From Bedellia somnulentella (Eukaryota; Arthropoda; Insecta; Lepidoptera; Bedelliidae), in assembly GCA_963576735.1 (NCBI GenBank), contig OY755187.1, positions 11,842,001 through 11,906,000 on the forward strand: DNA of 64,000 nucleotides, given 5' to 3'. The position numbers and the translations under genes were made by a program. Within the stretch, counting starts at the first letter, position 1. Every line of letters begins with the position of its first letter. The notes below the pieces were generated by a model. The model saw nothing but the letters and a program-made list of their open reading frames with translations, did no database searches and had not been told where the DNA came from. Below, one piece after another: positions 10,422-22,000 of the stretch.

Positions 10422-11032
10422 TTTTAACTAAGATTCTTAATTGACTGTTGCTCGCTTTCTTTGGTGACCTTAATTCCTTTCCACTATTGCATTATTTATA
10501 TTGAAGTATTTAATTTAATAGAATATAGGTTTTTCGCAGTAGGCTGAATAATAGTTAGTTTAGTGCGCTTTGTTCGTCGTTTAGATTTTTATAGTTTAGT
10601 TAGGGATATTTTTGGTTCCTACTATTTGAGATTGAATTGTGTATTTTAAAGATTTCAGGTTTTAAGCAGTAATTGAATAATTGTTAGGTTAGGTTCGTCG
10701 CTTTGTTGGTCGTTTAGATTTTTATAGTTTACTCATATTTACGCAATGCCTTGCAAACGTAAATCTAATTTATCGAGCACCTCATATTAAGCTCGGGCAA
10801 TGAAAATTGCGCGATCTCAGGAATCGTCTCTCCATGCTGAATTAAGAAGGCGCGAAATGGTAAGGTGTAATGAGAAGTTTTATACTTTATACTGCAATAT
10901 AACCGAATTCCACGCGGGTGAAGTTGTGGGCGGAAAGTATAAATATAGCGTACATAGAATAAAGAGTATAGAGGAGGAGCAGAGGATACTAAGTTTGTGA
11001 TAGCGTAATAAAAACATGCCACCGCCGGTATC

Positions 11033-11125
11033 CTCCCCGTGGCGTAGCGGTACAACTAACTACTATGAATATTTAATTAGAACTATTATTAATCAATCGT
11101 TCCGGGTTCGTATCTCAGGTGATTA
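11033..11125 (+). repeat. tRNA-like sequence (possible SINE head)
   Basis: GTGGCGTAGCGGTACAA resembles an A-box and GGGTTCGTATCTCAGG a B-box, about 60 bp apart. The stems do not fold as a normal tRNA, so it is read as a retroposon head, not a gene. Confidence 0.35.
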
Positions 11126-11861
11126 AAGCTTTTTGTATTATTATTTTTGTTTTGTTAGTTTTGAATAGCAGTATATATAATAATAGCAAGCACTAACCCT
11201 TCACTTCAGCGATTATTTTGTATGGAGATCCACCACTAACCATCCCCATATTCCCGAGCAATCGCTGCAAGCTCTCCCACTATCATCAACGGTCAGTGTA
11301 AGAGGCCAGCACCGTGCCGCCGCCGAAGCGCCAAACTACTATTCGTATTTGTACTTACTAAGATATTCTCATTTTGAACATAGAAACTTAGTACAAAATG
11401 GTTTGGTTCATGATACTTATGAAAAATTAAAAAGGTTTTTTTTGGAACTCAACCCCTAAGGGGTTGATATAGCAAATTAAAGTTAATATAGAGATTTATG
11501 TCATTTTAGTATCTAGAAACATAAAACTTGGTGCGATTGAATTTATGATATTCATTTATCAATCAATTATCTAAATTCTATAAAAGGGTAGCCATAGCTT
11601 CAGAGATAGTAATTCTTCATCCACTTTTGGAAATAGATTAGGGAAAAGGTAGTTAAATAAAGATTTTAGTGATGGCTCACCAACTTCATCGCCCAACAAT
11701 CACTTAAAAAGGGTCAATGTCCTTTATATCCTTTACAACGCCCGCGGGAATATAAATGTATATAAAAAATAGAAGTTCAGATAGTGTTTTGGTATTTTGA
11801 ATGTAAACCGGATGCAAAAAATGAAGTCCACGCGGACGAAGTCGCGGGCAAAAAGCTAGTA

Positions 11862-12965
11862 GTGTATAATTCAGGCTACTGCAGTTTTAGCCAAAGTTTT
11901 AAATTTTGTGTCTTCTGTGGCTTCTGAAATTGTAAAGCTTTCCCTATATAGTGAAAGAATATTCATATACTCGCGTACTTTGTTAGACTATCGATTGCGA
12001 CTTTGTTTCATTCTGGCAAACCTCTTCCGTTTTTATAAAGAGTGATTAGAAAAACGCGTTTTTTTGATATGTTTGTACCAGTGCTATCCTTTTGGGAATA
12101 TACGGCGTAAACATTAAGTTTCAGTTTTCATAATCAAATGCACCTTACAAAAACTCATAGCAGTGATTTTGTATTCCATTCGAACACTGTGTATAAACTA
12201 GATCGCCAATGTGATGGTGCCTCGCTTCGTTTACATCAAAAGCAATAATTTATTAGTTCCACGAAGCAAAACTCGACCATAATTCCTAGTTATTTTGACA
12301 GGCTTTGTTCGACTACACCACGAGGCAAGGCTGTAAACTAGTTACACTGTACCAACTTGAATTCAAAATTTATTCTTAATACGTAAACCCGTTTCTTTTC
12401 TCAGCTCTAAATGATGAAACTTTATTTGGTGATATATGTATGATTGCTCGAGTTTCTGTATTTATTAAAAAAAGTAAAGATTTTTTCGTGTGTTTGTTCG
12501 ATATCCGAAATTCACTTCAGGAAAGTTAAGATAAAAAGTAACAGAAGGTATATATCGTCATGCTTATATTCCATAGGAGGTAAGGAGTAAAACATTACAC
12601 CTACGTAAACGAGTAGGTGTGAAAGATAATGTAGTATGCAAGATAGAAAGAGGCGTCTAGTCCGTTCTGTTTGACTACGCTAGTTCATAAATTTCTACCA
12701 TGTTTAAAACATAAAGGGCTAAAAAGACCCGGCGGGACTTGTGAAATTTTTGAGAGTGTAAAAACATCAGTAGAAAGAAAAACTTAGAATAATTTGTAAT
12801 AAAAAATTAAATAATGCCCTAAATTATTTCCGAGGTAACATAGTAACGACCTTGATAGTTCAATGGAAAAGAGCACTGCCTCTGATGTTGATAGACGTGT
12901 AATCAAATCCAGAGGCAGGCATATGGTAGGGTGACTGAATTTTACTAATTAATATAGGATAAATA
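11862..12965. other. no recognised feature
   Basis: AT-rich. A weak tRNA-like patch near 12853-12915 (TAGTTCAATGGAAAAGAGCA) is the only structure noticed. Confidence 0.4.
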
Positions 12966-12969
12966 AATG

Positions 12970-13130
12970 AAAGAAAATATTCGAAAAAAAGGTGGTTTGG
13001 GCACATAGAGAGGATGGATTAAAATAAAGTGGCTAAAGAGATATAAAGAGCCGATGTGGATGGTATAGTAAGTCGAGGACGGACGGAATGAATATCAGGG
13101 AAGCAAGAGAGATTTAGTCTGTAGATTTAG
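12970..13130 (+). mobile_element. LINE-T C-terminal fragment
   Basis: Frames still read KKWFGHIERMD, KVAKEIYRADVDGIVSRGR and SGKQER, the region just upstream of the LINE-T tail. It is followed directly by a SINE-B. Confidence 0.6.
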
Positions 13131-13136
13131 TAGAGT

Positions 13137-13392
13137 TTGCCGTGTAGTGCCGGCTTAGAATGTCGCTACCCCTTTCTACCCACGAGTGTCGTAAGAGGCA
13201 ACTAAGGGTATTGGGGCTTTTTATTGGATTTTAGGGCGATGCGGTTGGAGACCCATCACCAAAAACTTTTATTTTACGATCTTTTCCCCACTCAACTTCC
13301 AAAAGTGGCTGAGGAATTTATAATTCCTTAGCTCTGGCTACCCCTTCTAGGGAGTTATAGCCGTGAGTATATGTATGTATGTATGTATTTAG
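13137..13392 (+). mobile_element. SINE-B copy
   Basis: GTAGTGCCGGCTTAGAATGT to GCCGTGAGTATATGTATG, nearly full length, with a (TATG)n tail. Confidence 0.8.
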
Positions 13393-13521
13393 TAGAGTCT
13401 ACCTACCACAGTGGGTATAATGGGCATAAAGGGGTGGCTTCGAATCCTGTTTTTTTTTACAACTATAAATGACATTAATATTAACTTACTATAGCGTAAA
13501 AATCACATATGTTGTGGTCAT

Positions 13522-13684
13522 ACGAGGCGACTATGGCTTTTTAAGTGATTTTTAGGTAATGGGGTTGAAATCTAACGTTAAAAGTTTTTTATTTAACCAT
13601 TAACTTTTTTTTACTAATCTTTCAAAACTAACTGAAACTCTGCCTAACTCGAATTGGAATTAAGAGCCGTGAGTATACATATAT
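13522..13684 (+). mobile_element. decayed SINE-B copy
   Basis: GAGGCGACTATGGCTTTTTA, TGATTTTTAGG and the terminal GAGCCGTGAGTATACATATA remain; the middle is strongly diverged. Confidence 0.5.
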
Positions 13685-13685
13685 A

Positions 13686-14405
13686 GCAACCGTGATAGAT
13701 CAGTGGGTAGAACACCGCTTATCGTGTTATCAAATCCTCGGTCAGGCCAACCCCAAATTGTCTTTTTTAATAACAGGTGTGGTTAAATTATAATGGTAGT
13801 AAACGGTGAGGGTAGAACAAAAAAGAAAAGAAATTATTTATTTATTGCCTTAGGGAACAATAAAATATTACAATTAGAACAAAGTACACACACATTTTTA
13901 ACAATAAACAACATACATACATACATATTCTCACGCCGTTAGTTTCCATTGGGGTAGGCAGAGACTATTGATCGCCACTTTGTACGATCCTGGCAAACCT
14001 CTCTAGCTTCATTCACATCCATCAATCTTTTCATACATGCTCTTTTATTCTTCGTACTTCGGACACCTGCCTTTTTGAGCACATTTTCTATTTGATCTAA
14101 ATGTGTCCTCCGAGGTCGTCCTCTACTAACATTACCTTCATTAACATTACCTTCATTAACATTACTTACTTATTACTTTCATTAACATTATTTTTAACAA
14201 TAAACAAAACGTATGGAAATCCACATGGCTGAGTTGTAATTATTCATGTGACAGTGTTTTCGTACAAAATGACGATAGGCCTGCCCCCTATGACGTGAGT
14301 ACACTGTCCAAGCAAAAAGTGGGTACTCTGAACACCAGGTGTCAATGTCACGTGATGATCAGAAGTATAAGCACCTCTGCCAACCCCTTTGGTAGAGGTA
14401 CTTAT
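13686..14405 (+). mobile_element. SINE-A copy split by a LINE-T insertion
   Basis: The head (GTGATAGATCAGTGGGTAGA) and middle end at about 13830. The remainder (CACATGGCTGAGTTG to CCAACCCCTTTGG) resumes at about 14215. Between them lie spacer DNA and a LINE-T insertion. Confidence 0.7.
13912..14189 (-). mobile_element. LINE-T 3' end with 18-bp TSD
   Basis: In minus orientation it encodes RGRPRRTHLDQIEN, KNRAC and EAREVCQDRTKW-like residues, then the 3' module and a (TATG)n tail at 13912-13925. A TSD of 18 bp (ATTTTTAACAATAAACAA) lies at 13894-13911 and 14190-14207. The 5' end carries a CATTAACATTACCTT-type tandem repeat (14134-14189). Confidence 0.85.
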
Positions 14406-15068
14406 ACTTCCAAGGGGAACAATTGAGTCTTTGAATATACAAATTATTTAGCTTCCCATCATTCATATTTCTTACTGAAGCGGAAGTCGATACTATATTT
14501 ACAGTTGTATTGTTACATTTCATTTGATCTCGAGGGAAATAATGTTTATTGCTTATTTCTATTAGACATTTCCTCTACAAACAAACCAATTGGTTCACGA
14601 CAGCTATCCTCAGCGGAGCAGATAATCATTTTGAATTATGTTCTAACGTTTCTGAATGTACTTCACTACATTTGCATTTGTAAACTCATCGATCACGCCG
14701 TGAATCCCCAAAGGGATGGCAGAGACATGAATATTTCTGAATATAACTTTTATTTCATTATATTATAGAAACAAGTCGTAATAATAAATATGTATGTAAC
14801 AATGATTATATCTAGGCAATTGCTTATTCGAAGTGAAATAATTATATTTACTAATTTGTTTATTAGACATGTAATAGGTTAAGAACCAATTTCCGGTAAA
14901 GTATCTTATCTTCCAATAAATGTACAAAAAGAGATGTTTATCGTCTAAAAACATGTTGTCAATATCTATCTGTATTTTTTATCTTTGTTAAGGCGAAGTT
15001 TTTTAAACAGTATAAATCTTATTATAATATTATTAATTTATCTTATAGTATTAATATCTTATTATATA
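14406..15068. other. no recognised feature
   Basis: AT-rich DNA. Two short open frames (14505-14768 plus, 14763-14954 minus) have no recognisable domain. Confidence 0.4.
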
Positions 15069-15069
15069 T

Positions 15070-15275
15070 ATATTCATATACTCACGGCCATAAATCCGTA
15101 AACGGGGTAGCCAGAGCTTCAGAGTGAGCAACTCCTCAGCAACATTTGGAAGTTGATGGGGGAGAAGATGGTAGAAATGAAGTACCGTGTGTGATGGGTC
15201 TCCAACCGCATCGCCCAAAAACTACTTAAAAAGTCGCCTCTTAGGACACCTTTCGACATTCTAAGGCGGCACTAC
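15070..15275 (-). mobile_element. SINE-B copy
   Basis: Reading the minus strand: GGTCTCCAACCGCATCGCCC complement in the middle and the ACGGCCATAAATCC complement before the TATATG tail. Upstream of gene 2. Confidence 0.75.
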
Positions 15276-15499
15276 ATGGCAAAACTAACTTCGGACGTTG
15301 CCTAATTAGTGATTTTGTCTTTCGTGTTGTAAGTAAAGGACGGCAACTCAAGACGTTAGAAGATCAGGAGACTTAGCACGAGCTCTATTTTATCGTTACT
15401 CTGTCGATTAGAATGAGATGAAAATATACAATACAATGTAAGTGCGAAAGAGATGGCTGTTTTATACCACGCGTTATCTAGTTAAAAGGGCGCTCGTTA

Positions 15500-15650
15500 T
15501 ATCAAAGGCGGGACTCGAAATTGAAAAGTATAAAAGAGCATGTATAACAGAACATGAACGTGGGGGCTCCAAGAGAGATATGTCAGGATCATGAAAAGCA
15601 GCGATCAATAGTCTCTGCAAACCCCAATGGGAATAATGGGCGTGACTTAG
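15500..15650 (+). mobile_element. LINE-T 3' end fragment
   Basis: AGAGAGATATGTCAGGATCA, GCGATCAATAGTCTCTGCAA, ACCCCAATGGGAATAATGGG, CGTGA. Confidence 0.65.
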
Positions 15651-16007
15651 GTAAGTATTGTTGAAAATAATATAATATTCGTAATTCAAATTTTTGTGTA
15701 ACTGTCAAAATTCGCGGTTTTAAATTAATGTAACTGCCCTCGTAGTATAGCGCTCCGTTACAAATCTGGAGATTTGATCCCCGCTGGAGAAACACACATA
15801 TTAAATTTGTATCTGTGTTGCCGTGTAGCGCCAATATATAAAATACAATATTTTTCTAGCAAAAATGTTAGTGTGTGAAACAAAGTAATTGACATAAACA
15901 AAAAATCAACATATACCTTCACATAAATTTCGCCTTAACGGACTTAAAGGAAAGTTTGGAAACGCCAAGTAATTAGCCATTAGTGTGATTGAGTTCTCAT
16001 TGATGCA

Positions 16008-16068
16008 ATGAGGGCTATTTTAGTGATTTTAAGTATTTTTTGTGGTTTGGCCGTAACAAGCGATAGCC
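16008..16068 (+). CDS. gene 2 exon 1 (signal peptide)
   Basis: 61 bp. The ATG at 16008 starts MRAILVILSIFCGLAVTSDS, a clear secretion signal, and the exon ends at a C|GTAAGT donor in phase 1. No strong TATA box was seen; ATAAATTT about 80 bp upstream is a weak candidate. Confidence 0.85.
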
Positions 16069-19000
16069 GTAAGTATTTTTGAAATAATTTAATTGATTGA
16101 GAATACATACAAACATATATAATCACGCCATTAGTTCCTATTGGAGTAGGCAGAGACTATGGATAACTATTGAGAAAACATTATGATATAAATAGTTATT
16201 CATAAAGTTGACGCTTAAATTTCAGTCAAGTACGCATATATAGGTATACTATTTTCTTAACATATGAATGGACATTTCTTGAGAGCATTGTATGAGCCTG
16301 ATATACTGTTCTGTATCCTGTGTTATGTATTCTTAATGATTAAGTATCTATGTAAGAGTGAGCGCAATAGCTGTATATCTAGAGGACGCTCTTAGACGGA
16401 TGATGATAGACATTAAAAGAAAAAAAGTCTAGATAAACGTCACTCTGAGTGTTAAAGTTTAATTGTGTGGCTTGGATAACTCAGATTAAGTTATTATACT
16501 CACAAAAGTATATTAAATTGATAAAACAGCGGAAATTTCATTATAAACTCAAACAATGTAGAATGACTGGCAGTCTGGCTCGACTCACAAAAGTTTGTAA
16601 CAGTTTAAGTAGTAGTCGTTTATTTAATATCTCTTTTAGTTTATATTTCCAAGCAAGACGTGGGCACCAGGTGACAACGTCACGTGATGTTCAAAAGTAT
16701 TAGTACCTCTGCCAACCCTTTCAGGAACATACGGTGTGAACGTTTGAGTTTAATATATTCCTCAGCCACATTTGGAAGTTGATGGAGAAAATATAAAAAA
16801 CAATGTAGTTGGTAATGGTCTCCAACCGCATCGCCCAATGATCACATGAAAGCCCCAATACCTTACATCATCCTCTGCGAACTTCCTCCTACTCCCCCAC
16901 AACTACTACTAAATTAGGTAGTACCAATCTCAGCCGACACTACAAAGGTAAATAAAATAAACTTCATATCTAATCTTAAATACATACATACATATACTCA
17001 CGGCTATAAATCCCTTAACGGGGTAGCCAGAGCTTTGGAATGAGAAATTCCTCAGCCACTTTTGGAAGGGATTGGGGAAAAGATGGTAATAATAAATGTT
17101 TTTCGTGACGGGTCTCCAACCACATCGCTCAAAAATCACTTAAAAAGCCCCTATGCCCTTAGTCGCCTCTTACGATCACCCACAGGTAGAAATGGGGTAG
17201 TGTTATTCTAATCCGACACTATACGGCAAAAAATTATCTTAAATACCTTTAAGGTTATATTTTCGTTTCGTGACTAAATAATTGCACAATTTTATTGTCA
17301 TGGCATACGAATGGTAAAGCTGTGAATTATGGTTTCTTGGCTGCTGTGTGTAACGCTCAACGGATTTAATCCGAGGGCAGAAATATTGTTGAAAACAAAA
17401 CATAACATAAACATAACATAAACGTTCACGCCGAATATCCCCGAAGGGGTTGGCAGAGGTACTAATACTTCTGAACATCACGTGAGTTTGTCACCTGGTG
17501 TTCAGAGTACCCACGTTTTGCATGGACAGTGTACTCACGTGATAGGGAGCAGGCCTATCGCCGTTTTGTACGAATACACTGTCACATGACTAAGTACAAC
17601 TCAGCCATGTGGGTTTCCTCACGATGTTTTCCCTCACCGTTAACAACCATGATAAATTAACCACACATATATCTTTAGAAAAGACTAATTGGTGTAGGCC
17701 CTACCCAGGATTTGAACACTAGTCGTTTGCATGATAACCGAGTGTTCTACGCACTGAGCTATCACGGTTGAAAACAAAAATAGGGTCTAATATCCAGATT
17801 CCCGAACTAAAACATTCACACGTCATGTTTACATAAAATGCAACTTTACATGTCAGTTGAGATTCTGTTAAAGAGACATTATTAATAATATAGCTTAAGC
17901 ATTTGGACATTTTTTTACATTTTATAGCTGAACGTAAAATTACTGGATTAAAACTCCTTGAAGTTTTCGACTTTACATCATAAAAATCCATTATTTCTAC
18001 ATCATCGGTGATGATGTAATATTATTTTGAAAAAACTATTTTAATAATGTTTTTTCTAGTATTCATAAGAATTTTGGCTGAAGATAACTTACAAACATGA
18101 GTCTTTTATTTGCTTAGGAATTCGATCATTACGACAACAAATATTTTTGCCCAGAATTCATTTCTTTGATAACTACTCCTTCTTCCTCCTACGCCATTTT
18201 GAAAATTTTGTACTTATTTATTTCATTTTCCAGCAATCGTGGTATGCTATTGGGGTGCTTGGGCCAACACACGGCCTAGCATTGGCCGTTTTGGAGTATC
18301 TGATCTTCCTACGAACTTGTGCACTACCATCATCTACTCTTTCTTGGAACTAAACGCTGATGGAGAACTTATTTTGCCTGAAGAAAATATCGTAGAAGGG
18401 AAAAGCAGTACGTAAAACGCAGAGGCAGCTGAGCATTACAGCTAACTCTGAAATATATGGGATTTTAGAATACAAGTTTTTTATGAACGCCGTGTAGAGC
18501 CGGCTGAGAATATCACTACCCCTTTCATCCCCCGGGTGTCGTAAGAGGCGACTAAGGGTATGGGGCTTTTGAAATTGTTTTTGGGCGATTCGATGGGAGA
18601 CCCATCACCAACGATACTTTATATCTATCATCTGTCCCCTATCAACTTCCAAATGTGGCTGCGGAGTGTCTAGCTCTGAAGCTCTGGCTACCCCTTTTTG
18701 GGATTCATGGCCGTGAGTATATGTAATTATTTACTTACTTACTTCATCCTTTATCTAGTTGTTTTAGCTATCGTACGTACTTTCATATTGTATGTAGATC
18801 ATATTTTGCAAAATCACGACTAATTCCATATGTCGCTGATAACCATATTGGCAGTACTGATAATATAAACATATTTGTGGCTATTTTAAAATAATCATTT
18901 GATTGATTGTTTGCATTTATTATCTACAAATATATGTAATTATTAATTAAGTAGCTGTGTAGTGTCGGCTTAGAATAGCACTACCCCATTTCTTCCGGTA

Positions 19001-22000
19001 GGTGTACGTAAGAGGCGACTAACGGTATTGGGGCTTTTTATTGGATTTTTGGGCGATACGGTTGGAGACCCATCACCAAAAACCTTTATTTTACTATCTT
19101 TTTCCCACACAACTTCCAAAAGTGGCTGAGGAATTTATAATTCCTTGGCTCTGGCTACCCCTTCTAGGGTATTACAGCCGTGAGTATATGTATGTATGTA
19201 TGTAAATTATTTTATCGGAACGAAAACTTATGGAAAGAAGAGTTACTAACATCTTAAAAAGGTTTGCACATAAGCTCGATAGCCTTTCAAACCACCATTA
19301 AATTGTTTAGTTGATGAACATGCTACCGGACATAGCGGGAAATATAATTATGTAGTATTTACACTCAGCATATGTCATACAAGTTATTTTATAAGTTTAC
19401 GACGACGCACTTGGCCGAGAGGATAGGTAACTAGCATCTTGTTTCGGAGGTTGCCGGTTTCGATCTCCGCTGAGAGCAATTTATTTATTGGGTTCTAAAC
19501 AACCAAAACCATTTTTTAAGCTATTTAGGCTGCATAGCATCAAGCTAAACTTCAGAATAGGTGAGCAGTGATAAAAGAAAACTAAGAACCCGTGCTAAGA
19601 CAGGGAAGTCCACTAGTGTTGCTATAAAACTACTAAACTGATTCATTTAATGGCAGCTAGTATGAATCTAGAAGCCGAAAACTGTCAAAATAAAGTTTAA
19701 TTTATGATATTAACATCGACAAACTTGTACTTACGACAAAAGTTCACAAAAGATACATATTAAGGAGGCCGGATGGATTTTTTTGCGTTTCTCATTAATT
19801 TCATGGGGACTTGTGTTTTTTTTGCGTACACCTACATTTTCGAAAATTATATAGGTATATAATATGGGGAAACGATTAAAACTTACGTCCTGCTTTTCAT
19901 TAGGAAGCATTTAGGAAGATATCTAATAACCTTATACAGAGGTATTCAATAGGAAATATTTTTTTTCGACAGCAGCATTACTCGAACTTGCGGCCTTTGG
20001 GTCAAAGCGTAATTGATTAGAAATAATCCCCACATGAACGTTCTAATTATGTAATAATACAGAGGTGCTTTACCTAAATTATTCGTCAGATAAATAGACG
20101 GGCCCTGTTAATCACATCATTATCACAAGAAACATTGCGGATTTATTCCGACATTTAAATTGTTGTTATTTTTAAGTCCTTTGTTCGCATAAATACATGA
20201 GTGAAATGAATAGTTTATACATTTTTAGATACGTTGGAGGATTTCAGGAAACTAAGGGAAAGTAACAACAACTTGACTTTGTTAGCCGCTATTGGTGGTT
20301 GGAATGAGGGGTCCGAAGATTTCTCAGCAGTAAGTAATATTACTTGAATACATACTTTCATACAAATAACAACATACATACATACACATACTTAAAACTA
20401 CACAGCTTTATAATTTGAAACTCCTCCGCCTCTTTTGGAAGCCACATCGCCCAACAAACAATCACTTAAAAAGCTGCAAACCTCTAAGTTGCCTTTTGAG
20501 ATATCCGGGATCGGAAATGGGCAGTTCTTTTTTTGTAATTTGAAATAATTACTGTTTTAGTTCCAAACTTAAAACTACCTACAACCATCATTTTAATTAA
20601 ACCATACTACAAAACAACCATCAGTGGTTTTTTAGAATGGTTTAATTAAAACTGGTTTATTTTAGATTGACCATCAAACCCTTATTACTCTTATTGTATG
20701 TTCCAGGTTGCAAAAAATGATACAACCAGAGCCATCTTTGTTTCAAATATTGTAAACTTCATTCAAACTCATGGTCTTCAAGGTCTGGACGTGGATTGGG
20801 AGTACCCTGGTCGAAGAGAAGGATCTAACGAAACTGATAAGGTTTATTTTTATTATTCTTTGGATATAAACATAAACACATGCGGATTTATTATACCCAG
20901 ATCAAGATAGCCCCAAAATAAGCAAAACTTGTATCATGGGATACTAACTCAACGATATATTTTAATACTATATAATACGCATAGAAAAAACACTCAGGAC
21001 TAAGAAATAATCATTTCTACTCATCACATAAATGCCCCCTATCACGTGAGTACACTGTCCATGCAAAACGTGGGTACTCTGAACGTGATGTTCAGAAGTA
21101 TTAGTACCTCTGCCAACCCCTTCGGGGATATTCGGCGTGAACGTTTATGTTATGTTATGTTACATAAATGTTGTTCTCAGCGGGGATGGAACCCGCAACC
21201 TCCGGGCCGAGAAGCTAGACACCTATCGTCGTCGGATAGATGGGCACATTACACGAAAATCCGATGACCATTGTGACTTGAATGTTCTGGAGTGGTGGAC
21301 GACTCAGTGTACTCACCTTGATGATGATTTGGGCAGTAGAGGAAAAGGTTGTGGAGACCTTAATTTTTGTTTTGTGTGTTTAATTATTTTAGTGTTATAT
21401 TGTTTTTTTTCTGTATTTTTTTTACATTTTTTATTTCTTACTTTGTGCATATTGTTAGTTTTTGTGCCTTTTATGCAGCAAATAAATATCTTTCTTTCTT
21501 TCTTTATCTTTGAGAGCCTGTGTCCAACGGTAGGCGAAAATTAACTGAAGATTAAATAAAATACTATTTCAGTAGTGTTTTCAACTTTCAACTGTCCGGA
21601 AATAGATGAACTTCTTAAAAGTAAATACTTAAAACTAATTACTAGACTTATGCTGACGCTATTATGTCCCATGAAGTTAAACAGAGACTACAGTTCGTTA
21701 TTTTGTGAGTTCCTAGTGTCTATCAAACTTCCCTCACGTTCACCTATCAACTTGCACATTCTCTTTCATATTTTTTTATTTGCCCCCGTCTTTATATAAT
21801 ATAGAATATTATATAGCATACATTAGTAATGTAGCGACGCGGTATCAGTACACAATGACGCGCACTACATAGAAACGCTGACAGTGCAAGAAGAATCACA
21901 TTCCACAGCAACACGAAACCAAGTAACATACGTCACACGCGTCATCAAGACTCGCCATACAAATCGTACATCGCGCAATCGAAGTTTCTAAAACATTTAC

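Larger units (their letters stand above)
9465..11859 (+). mobile_element. non-autonomous Helitron (2.4 kb)
   Basis: Begins TCCATACTAATATTATAAAT after an A and ends in a GC-rich hairpin (CCACGCGGACGAAGTCGCGG) then AAAGCTAG before a T. That gives 5'-TC, 3'-CTAG and insertion between A and T, all Helitron hallmarks, and this end pair is widespread in Lepidoptera. Near 10746 a short frame starts MPCKRKSNLSS and, after one stop, continues ARSQESSLHAELRRREM. This resembles the start of Helitron rep/helicase proteins and may be a leftover. The interior also carries two poly-A retroposons and a palindrome. Confidence 0.8.

Noticed and set aside
21137..21544. 135-codon plus frame
   Set aside because: A chance fusion of SINE-A, SINE-C and LINE pieces; only the short RTE-like part is meaningful.
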